In this document: positions 26,101-38,037 of the stretch, one piece after another
Layout: the number at the start of each line of letters is the position of its first letter
Numbering within the stretch: the stretch's first letter is position 1
NCBI RefSeq assembly: GCF_001039355.2
Contig: NW_019773514.1
Span: forward strand, 783,651-847,650
Length of the DNA stretch: 64,000 nt
Origin: Lingula anatina
Lineage: Eukaryota > Brachiopoda > Lingulata > Lingulida > Lingulidae
Direction: 5' to 3'
Made by a program: the position numbers and the translations under genes
The notes under the pieces: model-generated
The model's input: the letters and a program-made list of their open reading frames with translations, nothing else
Told to the model about the DNA's origin: nothing
Database searches by the model: none

Positions 26101-29100
26101 TTGTTGCGATTAAAATTCTTCACTTTGTATGAGCTACTTCTCTCTCCCCCCTGTTATATTCCAGATACCTTGGACACGTGTGGCAAAAAATCTGTTTTTG
26201 GTTTCCATCACCTGCTTTTCATGTCAGTGAAAAAATATGGCATGGAGAAATGAATTGCTTTTGAGATTAGTTGCATTTTGTTGAGGTGAAGTCAACCCTT
26301 CAAGGTGTGGGAAAGTTGTGCGGAGGATGAGGGACGCCATGATAAAAAAATGTCCCTGTTTGGTATGGTTTTATTAATAGCTGGAGTTAGGGTTGAGTCA
26401 CAACTGCATAATTTCAGCATGTCTAGTAGAAAGTGTTGAGATTAATTATTTTTAAGGTCAGTATTTTTAACAAAAAAAAAAGATTACAAAAGGAGGGAGG
26501 GGGAGTCCTTTTCTGTACAAAACTTTCTTTGATAGATTTCAAAATTCCAATTAACACATTTGTTATGGAAATGCCTGTACTTGACTTCACTTGTAGATAA
26601 GGCCCCCTTCCTTTACCATTGCACTTTAACAGAGCTGCCCTTCCATTTCTGTTTCTTTGGCAGAATTGTAATTGAAATTGGCTTTCAGTATCCTTAGGGA
26701 TGTTAGGCATACTACTGCTGCATTGAATACAGTGTGGCTACCCACCTTGCTAAATTATTTCCTTCTTTTCACATTTCAGGGAATTACCAGATTGTTTATA
26801 GAGAGCATTTTTTGCTGACAGTAGGCGGGGGTTTTAAACAATTGAACACCAACCTGTTGGGTTATGCATTAAGTACTAAATGAGGTGAAATGGTAGTACA
26901 CCTTTCTTCAAGTTAGCCGGTGGTATTCCAGTCCCAAATTGGAACCAAATTGGAACTGCTTCTGCTTCAATCTAGCCAAGATAAATATGGGTGTATCTTC
27001 TAAAATCTATATGCATGTTATGGATCAGTTCTCTCCTACTTTGCCATTGATATGGATACTCATGAACCAGCACACATGATCCTCAACCAGTTGCCTAGAC
27101 TGCAAGATACAATGCCCAGAACATGAATGAAAAAGATTGCCCTATGCCAGGTACAAGGTTTTCTCAGGTACAGTCTGCCCCAGGATATTATGATTGAGGA
27201 GCTGGTGGTTGTGGTGGCTCAACTTTCTTGTTTTACTTTTGATAAAAGGCTTTTGTTCCTGCCTTGTGACTGTTCCCCAGCTGGTGGGGGGACAAGGTGG
27301 ATGGTTGGGCCAGGCAGGGAGTTAGGGTTGTGCTTTTATAATGACTGATTGGTTTATTTGAACAGTGAGGGACAAATTACCTCGATAAACCAGTGATGTT
27401 GTTCCTTTGATTTTATTTTCTTATTCAAATACGGATTACCATCTCATAACAAGGGTTTAAACTAGAAGGCATTTTAAGGGCTTCCATAAACTTTCCATCT
27501 TTTGATTAGTCCCTGTATTTGTTATAAGAGATTGCGAATTATATTTTAGCACCTAAATAACATATAACGGTACAGGTATCATCAAACACATTTCACATGG
27601 CAGAATTGTTACAATAGAGGCACATGTATGATTATACTTAGGGTGGTGTGAATTAGAGAAGAAAGTTTACAACTTTTTTGTTTCAAAGATAATAGAAGAG
27701 CTAGGTAACTGTAGTTAGGTGGACTCTATCATCAGGAACGTAAAAAGATTCAATGTGTATAAACTTTGATACAAAAAGTTCCATCTCACAAACTATTTGA
27801 AAAGTCCTCACAACTTTTTATGCAAAGAAGGAATAGTATAGTAGCTGTAATTGTGTTCCATTATTCGTACATACTTTTATCATGTTAGTGTATTGTAGAA
27901 AAAAATGTAGACGTCATCGCATGAATTTTGAATACCTGAACTTTAGAGGCTGAGACGTAAAGGAACGAAAATAAGTCCAGATATCTGGGGTATCTTGGTA
28001 GAACAATTGCTCTTGACGTCAGTGAGTGGTAGGTAGATATATAAATAGTGGAAAATGAACTTCACCCCAGAAGGTAAAAGGTTATTCATTTCCTTACACA
28101 GCACAATTGTTTGATGCAAGCCAAGAATGAAATAACAATTCCTATTTGTTTTAAGAATTATTCTTTTTTTTAGAAATGGTCAAGTGGATAAGATTTGTTA
28201 GAAAAAAAACAGTTCTGAGAATAGTGTTATGTTACTTAAATTAGGGTAATGAAAGAGATTGAAGGTGGGCAGAAGTCCTTAATGTATAAGGCTTACAGGC
28301 ATCATGGAGGGCTTTGCGTCAGGTCTCTTTTTTTCCTCATTAAAAATTAAACAAGATGATAGAACACAGGTGGTTATTTTGATTGAACAAAGAGCCATTT
28401 TAGTGCTTTTCAGAAAGAGAAACTATTATTCACTTTGTCGAGTTCCAGGTATGATCAAATGAATTCCTCATAAGTAAACAGCAAGTTGGAAAGTAAAGGA
28501 AACAAAAGTTATTAATAAGAGGTGTGTGATTCATTGACTATGTGGACTCAAGTGAAGAATTTAGGTGGCTGTTGTGGAGGGTTATGTGGCACTTGACCAT
28601 CCTGTGAAAACTGGAATTGCTAGTACAGGCAGGCAAAAACTGGAAATGTTAGTACAAGCAGCCCACAGGACACACCTCCATTAACCTGCGGTAAAACGTA
28701 AACACCAAAGGTACACCATAAACACTGTGAGTCACTGGGCACCCTCTCAGATCAAAAGTTTACACCATCGGCTCACAGAGCGGTCTTTCAGTTTGAAGTA
28801 ATTTAACCCAGACTTGAGCAGACATTAAGCACCTTTGCAGGGCCTGGGAAAATGGGAACATCCTGCGCCTAACAACCACCTTAACCACCTTGTGTGGAAG
28901 GTGAACGGAGTGCTGAATGGCGCTAATGGACATTTCTGACCAACCGCAGACTGCCAGGCGGTAGGACACAGACCATTTGGGGGGCTGACATGGGGGTGAA
29001 GCACTTCACCTCTGTGGCTAATTTGGCCTTTAACTTGGTATTCAGATAGTGGAGCACTTGGGGTTAGGAATTGTGGGGCGAAAGAATGTTTCTTTACAAG

Positions 29101-30635
29101 CACATTTTTTCCCCTTTTCTAATGACTGTGTTGATATTTGACATAAGAGCCCTTGTTGAGTTTTTTTTTTTTTATTATTATTATTTCATTGTTATGGCTT
29201 ATTTTATTTTTCACTGTGACATTTTGATAGTGCCAGTTTTTCTGTTGTGAAAGATAATATTGTACATGGAACACCTGGTTTTGTAAACTGGACATAGGGG
29301 AAAATATTGAGTTTGTTTTCTGTCTTCTTTCTGCCTATTGATAAATTCTCTATAGCAAACATGAGTGATACACAAGCTATGTATTGATTGTCTATAGCAT
29401 CTTCCCAGCCAAGGGCAGGAACCTGTGAAATACGATTATCATATGATAAATTTTGCATTGTGTCCCATAATTGTGTGCAGGCTCCTCTGTGCATTTTATT
29501 AAAAAATAAATTTTGGCATGAAAAGCTTGTTATTATTAGCCCATGAACATACACCTGAAAGGCAATTTCCTGTAGGTTATATGCCATTAAATGATTACCG
29601 CTAACAGAATTACAGTGCTGAGTTACATGACACGTGTGCCTTTTATACCTTTGTCATCAGCATGTAATTTCCTTCTCACAGGACATTGGTAAAAGCTATT
29701 ACGGTGAATATTTGACTGTTGTGGATTAGAAAATTGAATTATATGTGCATTACAGTTGTTTCACTGTTGTGATCTGCAGTCACGTCCCGCACCTGTGATC
29801 ACATGTAAAGTGAGTGAGAGTCGACTGTGCTGCCACCTATTGTCGGCAGTGTGGTTGACACACCTGTGACCCAAATGCGTAGTGGTGCCATCTTGTGATG
29901 GTTTTTAGGATGTTGACCATCAAAGCAGTTATCTTCATTGAAAATAATAAATAAAAACATTTGTAATATTTTTGTAGTGATAGCAAAGGAGATTAGAATT
30001 TCTACTGTGAATATAGTGCTGAATAAGAAACAGTGTGGTGTGTTAAGTCAAAATGGGAGTGGAGGTATTCAGGCATTTAGATTTATATCTAAATGTGTAT
30101 TTAAATGTTGATTGTGTCGAGTTGTGCCCAGGTATTTCCATATGTCAGGTATGAAGACCAGGTGTGATTGCATTGGAGGTGGTAATTGTGTTTAGATGTG
30201 ACAGGTAACTTTTCCAGGTGTGCAGCTCAGAAGAGATTGACAACTGCATTGACTACGGAGAAGATTTGAAGCATTGATTTGTGCAAATATAATTTCTAGT
30301 TTTCAGAAGAAAATTGATATGTCTAGGCAATCAAGAAAAGGTGGTTGAAAAATTCTTTTGACATCTGTGACAGAAGAAATCAATATTTATCATGCCATTC
30401 ATAGAGGCCATGGTTGTGGTGTTTGCAATTTATCCTGTACATATATATTTTTCAAATGCATACTTATATTGATTTGCTATTATGCTGTACGTGCCATGTG
30501 CAGCAGGCCAGCTGTGAAGAAAAATCCAGTTATAAAGTTGTACAAAGGGCTGATAAAATGAAGTCAGAATATTGGAGGTGAATGAAAAATTATTCCTGTC
30601 TATGAAATTAATATTGATTTCTTATCTTGTTTTAG

Positions 30636-30881
30636 TTGACCTAGAAAATGCCTTAGAAGGGAGCACAGATAAAGATAATAACAACAGCAGTGGCAGCAGC
30701 AACAACAACGCCATTGGTAAAGATACAGCCATAACAGCAGCAAGTGATGCTTCCATGCACGCCAGTAAACAATGTAACAAGTTCCACGACACACTGAGTG
30801 CACACTCTGGGTGTGGAGAAGGTGCCGAGGGGTCCTCAGAGGAAGAGGAGGATGTGGTTGTGAACGGGGAACTGTTAAAAG
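30636..30881 (+). CDS. ZEB: ZEB exon a (first visible), N-terminal acidic/low-complexity
   Basis: Acceptor cttgttttag, donor AAAAG|GTAGCC, phase 1 to 1. It encodes an Asn/Ser-rich tract followed by an acidic run ([10 protein letters not shown]). The first codon is split (xTT), so an upstream coding exon must exist; I could not find it in this window. No zinc finger here. Confidence 0.88.
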
Positions 30882-33800
30882 GTAGCCCTCAATTTTGTAA
30901 CTAATCCTAGATTGTTATTCTGCACAGGGTATTTCTGGGGTTTACCTTTGTTCCTTTTCTTAGATATCACCTGTTTGCAATTTCTTTATTAAAATCATGA
31001 TAGTTAAGCATAAAGGTTCTGTTTCATGTGAAATGTTGATGAATGATTCTTGTAATCACAGAATATATAAGGGGGTTAGTGAATAAAAAGGTGGTAATTA
31101 TTATTTATTACTTTAGAGTTTATTGTTAGGATTAAAAAATCTTAAAATGAAAATTATTTATTCTGTAATGCAGATGGGACCAACACAAATGTGGAACAAA
31201 ACATTGAAGAGCTCCTGCTGAGCGGGAACACCGCAATTATCTACCCAGAGGCTGTGAGTGATCCTGAAGATCAAGATGGCAAAGACGGGCCAGATACCAA
31301 CAACAATGAAGAAGGTGAGCACTTAATATTTTTTTATTTTTTATCCAGTTGATAAAGTTGTGAAAATGGAGATCAGCATGCGAACGTAGTTTTCATCTTA
31401 ATTGATTTATGTTTATCTAGTTACTAATATTTGGAAATGTTAGTATATATAGTATTTATGAATATTATCACTTCTGTTGTTTTCAGGCATCAAACCTTAT
31501 TCGTGAAAACAATTAAGTTTGATACTATAAGGCAATTTTGTTGACTTTTGAAAGAAATATTCAACATATTTTATATGTGTTGTGTTTTCAGATTCCATGG
31601 ATGCCCCAGGAATGGAGGGGGAGTACTGCCTCAACTGTCCATACTGCGACAAGGGTTTCACTCGCCTTTACATCCTGCGTGATCACATCAAGCTCCAGCA
31701 CAGCGACAAACTGCACAAGTTCAGTCGTTATGTCTGCCAGAGGTGCAATGCAGGCTTCGTGCTTAAGTCACAGCTAGATAAGCATTTAGCATTCCACTCT
31801 CCAACATCCCAAGTCTGCAAGACCTGCCACAAAATTTTTGCAAACGTTTACCGCCTTCAGCGCCACATGATCAGCCACGATGAGAGTTCTGACCTACGAA
31901 AATTCAAGTGCGGAACCTGTGGTAAAGCATTCAAATTCAAGCACCATCTGAAAGAGCATGTACGCATCCACAGCGGAGAGAAACCATTCCAGTGCCAAAA
32001 TTGTGGGAAGCGATTTAGCCATTCCGGGTCCTACAGCAGTCACATGACCTCCAAGAAATGCTGGGTCATGAACATGAGGATGAAGGGAGGAGAGAAGAGC
32101 GATGGATCTCAGCCCGAGGATAACAGTGGACCAGTCATGAGGTCACCCAAGCCAGAAGTGAACAACACCACGCCAATGAAGCCCCAAGTGCATTCCACTT
32201 ACCCAGAATTCCCTCGCCATTTCCTGCCTATGGACCAGCAACACAACATGCCCTTACCTCAGATAGGTCTGAATGGTACACCACCACAGCTTTTTCCATA
32301 TGGACACTACATTCCCCCGCCAGGTCACATGATCAATCCCATGATGCCTGGTCTTCCACCACATTCTGCAGCATTTCCGCCATTTGGATTTGCCTTTCCC
32401 AATGGAATCCCAGGCCTCAATATTCCAATGGTTGGTAAGAAGGACCATTTCAGCCCTACTCGACCTGATGACAAGGCCGAACCAGCAAAGCCAGATAGTG
32501 GCGCAGAGCACTCAGAAGAAAAGCCATTTGCCCCAAATATCACCGATAAGGAATCTTCGGAATCTTCTGAAACAAGTCCTATAAAAGAGAGCAGCACTGA
32601 AGAGAAGGCTGAGGAGAGAATTAAGAGGATCTTGGATGCAGTAAATGCCACTGTGAGAATACAACAAAAGCATAAAGAAGATAAGCATCAGATCAGCAAG
32701 TTGGTGGAACTGCACCACAAAGAGGTAGATAGTGAATCTGAGCTACAAGAAGTAGAGCAGCAAATTGCAGAAAACATCAAACCAGAGGCCATAGAAACAA
32801 AAAATAACTTGTCAGAAGACATAGAGGTTGATGTGGAAAGCAAAGTTCCGATCTCTCAAGGTGACCAGGCTGACAAGAAGAAAAATGATGAGAATCCAGC
32901 AGAAGTAGCGCTGCCTGCAAGTCTTCAACCTGTGAAAGACTACAAAGATCACTCTCAAGAAGATAGTGCCAAGATGGAGTTCGATGATCAAAATGAATAC
33001 CTCAACTACAAGTGCCGTTTTTGCAAGGATGAGTTTTCCAGTGCGGTGGACCTGCACCAGCACGAGCGCTACATGTGCAAGCTAAACGAGGAAGTCCAGA
33101 GGGCTGCGTCTTCAGACGGGGACAGCACTAGTGGCTCCTCCACTGGCCGTTCTACTCCACAGCATGTTGATACTGATGATGAAGCAGAAACACTGCCAGA
33201 CAAAGGTGACGAGGGCTTGTATGATAAAGACGGAAAGAGGTTCAGAGTGCGTTCTATGATCAATGAGGAGCAACTGGCAGTGTTGAAGAAATACTATGAA
33301 ATCAATCCAAGACCAAGGAGATTTGAGTTGGCTAAGATAGGTAAGGAGATTGGCTTTCCCAAGAGGGTGATCCAGGTATGGTTCCAAAACATGCGTGCCC
33401 GTGATCGCAAACTAGGAAAAGTTGTTCCATACTTCCCCAGCATGGCAAGGTTTCGCCAAGGGGAATCGCCATCACCACAGAAGCAAGTTCCAATGCCGTC
33501 TACAACTTCAGTGATGCCCTTGGCAACAGCACCACCTAGCACTGTCTCCAGTACCTCTGCGCCTTTTATTCCAATAGTTCCACAGCCATTCAGCTTCCAG
33601 AGCCACCGTCTACCAAACATGGCCACCAACAACTTTTTCATGCAGCAACATCATTCCCAGTTTCCATTCAGGATGAACAACTTCCTGTCACCCACTTCAA
33701 CTATGCACTCAACAACCCCATTCCCAGTGCCTCGCCCCATCAGCAGCCACTCGCTTCCTTTGCCAGTGGATCAAAATACACCCCTTGACCTCACTGTGAA

Positions 33801-35401
33801 AAAGGACAACCATGGAAGTGAGAAAACAACTGCTGGTGTTTTAGATCTTTCGGGAACCAGAAAGACTCCAGAAAGGCCACAGCAAAGTCTCTCACTGACG
33901 CCTGATCAGAAGAGAAAGGCAGAAGAGGCAGCCAGACTGGAGGAGTCTGTTATATATAAGTACATGCGGCAGGAAGGACTGCTGCCTAAAAAAGGTCACC
34001 AAAGGTCACCATCTCCTGCACACCAGAGGGCATTGCCGTCTATGGTGGCACCTGGACCCTCACCAGCACATCTCCAGATACCAGCATCAGCACCATCTAT
34101 GTTCAAACCTTTGTCCATCCACCCACACCTCACTCAGGCAGTTGAGGAACGCATCAAGCAAGACTTCATCTCCAAGCTAGAGCTACTGCACATGGCTGCC
34201 CAGGTGGCATCTCCAATCAAGATGAGCCAAAGTCCACGTTCCAACTACAGTTCCAATCTGTCAGATGCTGGTGGCCATGTGAGTGACGGAGATGTGGATG
34301 ATGATGATGGTGATGATCTCAGACCTGGGAAGAGGATGAGGAGGAAATCTTGGAAACAGGTATGGGTTTATAGTCTTGTGTACTTCTAGGTCAAAAGGGT
34401 AATTTTTACAAAATAGCTAAAAACACTAATATTGTTCATGAGAATTGTAGCCAGTTGGTAGTACCTTTGCAAAAGTGAAGTTTTTTTCCCATTAAGATAG
34501 TATGTTGATGAAATAGCATGAAATACAGGAGAAAAAAAATATTGGTATGATGCAAGTACTCAAATGTTTTTACAATATACACTTTGAGATATTCACTGTA
34601 GGAGATGAATCAGATATAGAAATTTTCAACTTCCTCATGGTTTTCTTTTTTTCTTTTCATGTAAAACTATCTAATATTAATACATACACATATATTATTG
34701 TAGATGGAGATAGATACTAATGATGGTGACAGCAACATGACATTGGATGAGGAGCAGCAGCAACAGCGTAAAAAACGCAAGTCCTGGAAACAGCACAAGA
34801 TAGATGTGGACAACGAGGGCATGTATGCATGTGACCAGTGCGACAAAATGTTCAGTAAACAGAGCTCACTGGCCAGACACAAGTATGAACATTCAGGTAG
34901 GGGGCACCACAAGTCATTGTAAATTCTTGCTGATGCCTTGGAAGTAAATAGTTTATCTGGCGCAGTAATACTTCCAAATCGGAATGTCCAGTTGTTGTTA
35001 ACTCAGTATTGCTGACTGTTGCTGCTTATTAAAGAATAAGTTCATCATTTTAAACTCACTTCCTAGTTGGAAGGAATTGAAGGTAGAGCAAGGGAAATGT
35101 TGGCAAATATTGTAAGAAAAGTTAACAGCTTTTTTGAATAAGCACTCTTCCTTTTTGCATTTTAGGTGCTCGTCCATTCACATGTGAGATATGCTCTAAG
35201 GCATTCAAGCACAAGCACCACTTGACAGAGCACAGGCGCCTCCACTCTGGGGAAAAGCCATTCCAGTGTCGGAAGTGTGGCAAACGTTTCAGCCACTCCG
35301 GTTCCTACTCCCAGCATATGAACCACCGCTACAAGTACTGCAAGCCATCCATGAAGGAAGATGGCGGCATGTCGTCTGATGCTGAAAGCGTGCAGAGTTA
35401 A
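30636..35401 (+). CDS. ZEB: ZEB/zfh1 zinc-finger homeodomain transcription factor, 5'-partial
   Basis: Five exons join in frame: 30636-30881, 31174-31314, 31592-34359, 34704-34896, 35166-35401 (TAA). They give 1194 residues without the N-terminal exon, since the first visible codon is split. Order: acidic N-terminal part with the family motif TAIIYPEA; an N-terminal C2H2 cluster (about 145-290) ending in [20 protein letters not shown]; a lone middle finger (about 602-625); a homeodomain (about 676-738) with [15 protein letters not shown]; a CtBP-type motif PLDLTVKK (about 860) plus VLDLS; and a C-terminal three-finger cluster (about 1095-1180). This bipartite finger arrangement with a central homeodomain is diagnostic of ZEB/zfh1. 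Family members are nuclear repressors that bind paired CACCT(G) sites and recruit CtBP in mesoderm, neural and epithelial-mesenchymal programmes. The N-terminal cluster has one finger more than vertebrate ZEB. Very confident in family and exon joins. Confidence 0.96.
31174..31314 (+). CDS. ZEB: ZEB exon b, TAIIYPEA motif exon
   Basis: Acceptor gtaatgcag, donor GAAG|GTGAGC, phase 1 to 1. Encodes [18 protein letters not shown], matching the short conserved motif that precedes the first finger cluster in vertebrate ZEB1/2. Confidence 0.93.
31592..34359 (+). CDS. ZEB: ZEB exon c, N-terminal fingers, middle finger, homeodomain, CtBP motif
   Basis: One 2768-nt exon (acceptor gtgttttcag, donor AAACAG|GTATGG) carries most of the protein. 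Finger starts: CPYC (preceded by CLN), CQRC, CKTC, CGTC and CQNC, the last being a CCHC-type finger ending SSHMTSKKC. The linkers SGEKPF are intact. The homeodomain has the canonical WFQN recognition helix. The exon ends RMRRKSWKQ, a motif repeated inside the next exon. Confidence 0.97.
34704..34896 (+). CDS. ZEB: ZEB exon d, first C-terminal zinc finger
   Basis: Acceptor tattattgtag, donor TTCAG|GTAGGG, phase 0 to 1. Encodes an acidic/Gln-rich stretch, [12 protein letters not shown], then finger [19 protein letters not shown]. Confidence 0.95.
35166..35401 (+). CDS. ZEB: ZEB exon e, last two zinc fingers and stop
   Basis: Acceptor gcattttag. Encodes [16 protein letters not shown] and [19 protein letters not shown] followed by NHRYKYCK, the hallmark end of the ZEB C-terminal cluster, then a short Ser-rich tail and TAA at 35399-35401. 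Confidence 0.97.
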
Positions 35402-36775
35402 ACAGGTTCCTTGTCTTGGATGAAAGGGAAAAAATGGATGATGTAGGAGTCTTGAAGTCTAGAAAAATTTCCCTAAATTGATTTAGTATTTTTTGGGAGA
35501 TACTAAAAGGGGACCATCCGTTCTTAAGGAAATTTGCAAGAAATTTATTGAAGTTATTTCAGAAAGACCAAGCATGTAATAGAACATTCCATTTACAAGA
35601 ATTCCACTGGTAGATTAAACAATTCCATCCAATGAAAATCAGTGTGGTTGGTGTTGTCATGGAAATGGTTGCCATGGAAATGAAGCTACTGCTGTTCACA
35701 CAGCATATTCCATATTCAAGGGATCAATAAGATTTGTATTTTTTGTTCCGATGTTCTTTAGATTATATAATGATATACTTTCTGATTGCCTTATTTTGAT
35801 TGTAAAGAAATGCAGTGTTTGCAGATATGGCTTACAGTCTTGAAATGTGTTATTTTTGTTGAATAGATGAAAAATGTTGATGCCCAGGAATCAAATACTG
35901 ATGTGCATTTTTTTTCTCTCCATGAGAAGCAGATAGTGGGTATTCATCTTAAACTGTAGAAAAAGATATTGTTTACAATTTGCAATTCTTTGCATTTTAT
36001 TTTTATCTGCTCCTATATATACTCTGTTATATCTTGAAGGAAACTTTATTTTCATTTACTTTTTGTTCCATATGTGGAATAACTTATGCTTAGTAAAAGT
36101 AGTTGGTATCGGCTATGCCAGTCCTGAAGGGTTTGCACTCTTGCCTGAATATGATCATATATTTGTACATATGGATGTATACATTCTGTGTTGTCGTAGG
36201 TGTAGATAGGTTACTTTACTGTAGTGTTTTTGCAAAGTAACCTGAAAAATATTCCCATCCATAATAGTAGTTAAGGTAGTGTGATTTGTGTTGTTTTTAT
36301 TTTGTGTGGAGCAATATTGTCTGTTTTATTTGAATGTACTGGGTTTCTGTGCATTTTAAGATGAGAAAATTCTAGTCATGAGTTTTAAGTATGGTGAACT
36401 GTGTACAGTAGTAGCAGTGATTGTGCACTGATTGTATATGGTATATCAATATATCTGCATGCTGTGTAAAGGAACACGTCTCATGGGAACGGAAAGTTAT
36501 TTGGTAGATTTGAATCAAACATGCAGCTTTTTTTATCCAGTCAAGGGGGACCTTATTTTTCAAAGGAAGTCCACAGTAATTTGCAATGTTACGAAATACA
36601 ATGCAGAATTGAAGCTAATCTGATCTTGCTCTCTGTCACATCTGCTCGTTGATGTGAGCTTATCTCAGTTTCATCAGATTTCTTGTGCCAAAGAATAGGG
36701 AAAGTGCTTCCAAGCAGGTCAGATCTCACTACTGATATTAGTTTTTCAAAGTTCCTTCTATCTCCTGGCATAAAT

Positions 36776-36783
36776 CAGTATTA
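36776..36783 (+). promoter_or_regulatory. miR-8/miR-200 seed match, site 1
   Basis: CAGTATTA is the full 8-mer target for the bilaterian miR-8/miR-200b-type seed AAUACUG. It lies 1.4 kb after the ZEB stop. Confidence 0.55.
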
Positions 36784-36992
36784 ATATCATCATTTTTGGG
36801 ATTGTCTTGTGCCAGATTGCCATAATCTACATTTTTGTATTGGTTTTAAGGTATTATCTTAGTTGTTCGCTCAAAATGAGTATGGGTGTTTTTTATTCCA
36901 AAGAATTTCCACTAAAGACAGCTTCTGGGGCTGATGAAAAATTGCTTTACCTTGGATGTGCCAAAATTGTTAAGAAATAATGGATTATTACA

Positions 36993-37000
36993 CAGTATTA
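36993..37000 (+). promoter_or_regulatory. miR-8/miR-200 seed match, site 2
   Basis: Second exact CAGTATTA in the same 3'UTR, about 210 bp after site 1. Confidence 0.55.
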
Positions 37001-38029
37001 TTGAATTATAAGTCTTCCAATTGATCTCCTTTGATACTGCCAAAGGTGAACGTCTGGATTCCCTTTAGTCCTCTCTGCAGTGCTCAAATTAGAATTTTGT
37101 ATTGTAGTGCAGTGACTCATTAAGTTATTGCAACTTCCTTGAAAAAAAATGTCCAAATGAAGGGAAATGGCTGCCATATTTGAACCAGTCGATCGAATCC
37201 TAATCCTTGTTTCCCCAGCTATGTCAAGTGGCCAAAGTTGTACATAGATTGTAGTGCATGTAAATTTAAGATGCATGCTATATGTAGCAGGTTATTTATA
37301 ATAATGGTTGTATTATTTGTCAGGGGTTAATGAGAACCTTAACCAGTGGTGGTTTCTCTACTAAAGTTCCCTCTGTCTCTGAGTCAGTGTCATATGTGCC
37401 AAAACTGTATAAAGTTCTAGTCCAGGATTAGTTGGAACATTAGCTATATTATTATTATTATATACTCATATATAGTGCACTCAGATAGTAATTGTCTAGT
37501 ATATATATATCAGGCATAATATTAATCAATCTTAAGAGGGGTCATGGTGTACTCCAGCCCCCCTCCCAGTCAAGAGATATGATCCTCAGTCTTATGTGCC
37601 AAAAGGTGTGTGTATAGGTGTACTCCCCCACTCCCCACCTCCCAAATATATATTGTAAATATTGTAGAAGATGTTGGAGACATCTTTGTGTTCATTGATG
37701 GAGGACGTTCTGTCTCACTCTTGGTAATGAGCTTTAAAATCAAAACAATGTACAGGATAGCTTGTGGGTAGTTTATTTTATGTTACTTGTATTCTTTGTA
37801 TTTAATTAGTTTACCGGAAAAAAAAAAGAAGAATCTTTTCCTTAAAAGCTTATTGTTGGGTGATTATAATTTTGTTCATGTTCAAAATGAAGTTAGTTTT
37901 TGGGATTTTAATATTTTGGCCTTAAACAATCAGCATAATAGCAACACAGGCGTTTGTTGTACAAACACCAATATTTCTGTACTTTTGGTTGGTCAGTTTT
38001 CAATGGATCTTAAAAAGAATCTTGCCACC

Positions 38030-38037
38030 CAGTATTA
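38030..38037 (+). promoter_or_regulatory. miR-8/miR-200 seed match, site 3
   Basis: Third exact CAGTATTA (within cacccagtattactc). Confidence 0.5.

Larger units (their letters stand above)
18311..30635. other. Non-coding, no gene recognised
   Basis: Twelve kilobases without a supportable exon. Contents include a T-run at 18524-18546, a CA/CTGT-rich stretch at 22021-22300, a CT repeat at 23139-23163 and two short tandem duplications listed separately. CACCTG/CAGGTG boxes continue (for example near 20840, 24767, 28370, 29274, 29784, 29863, 30152, 30224). This is most simply the intron upstream of the first visible ZEB exon. Confidence 0.4.

Noticed and set aside
29204-29587. 127-codon open frame, - strand
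   Set aside because: AT-rich composition, no domain, no splice support.
1-30635. Missing N-terminal ZEB exon
   Set aside because: I looked for the Lys/Arg-rich start typical of ZEB (KRRKQANPRR-like) with a phase 1 donor and found none, so it is left as lying outside the window.
32254-33641. Several open frames opposite ZEB exon c
   Set aside because: Antisense shadows of a strongly coding exon.
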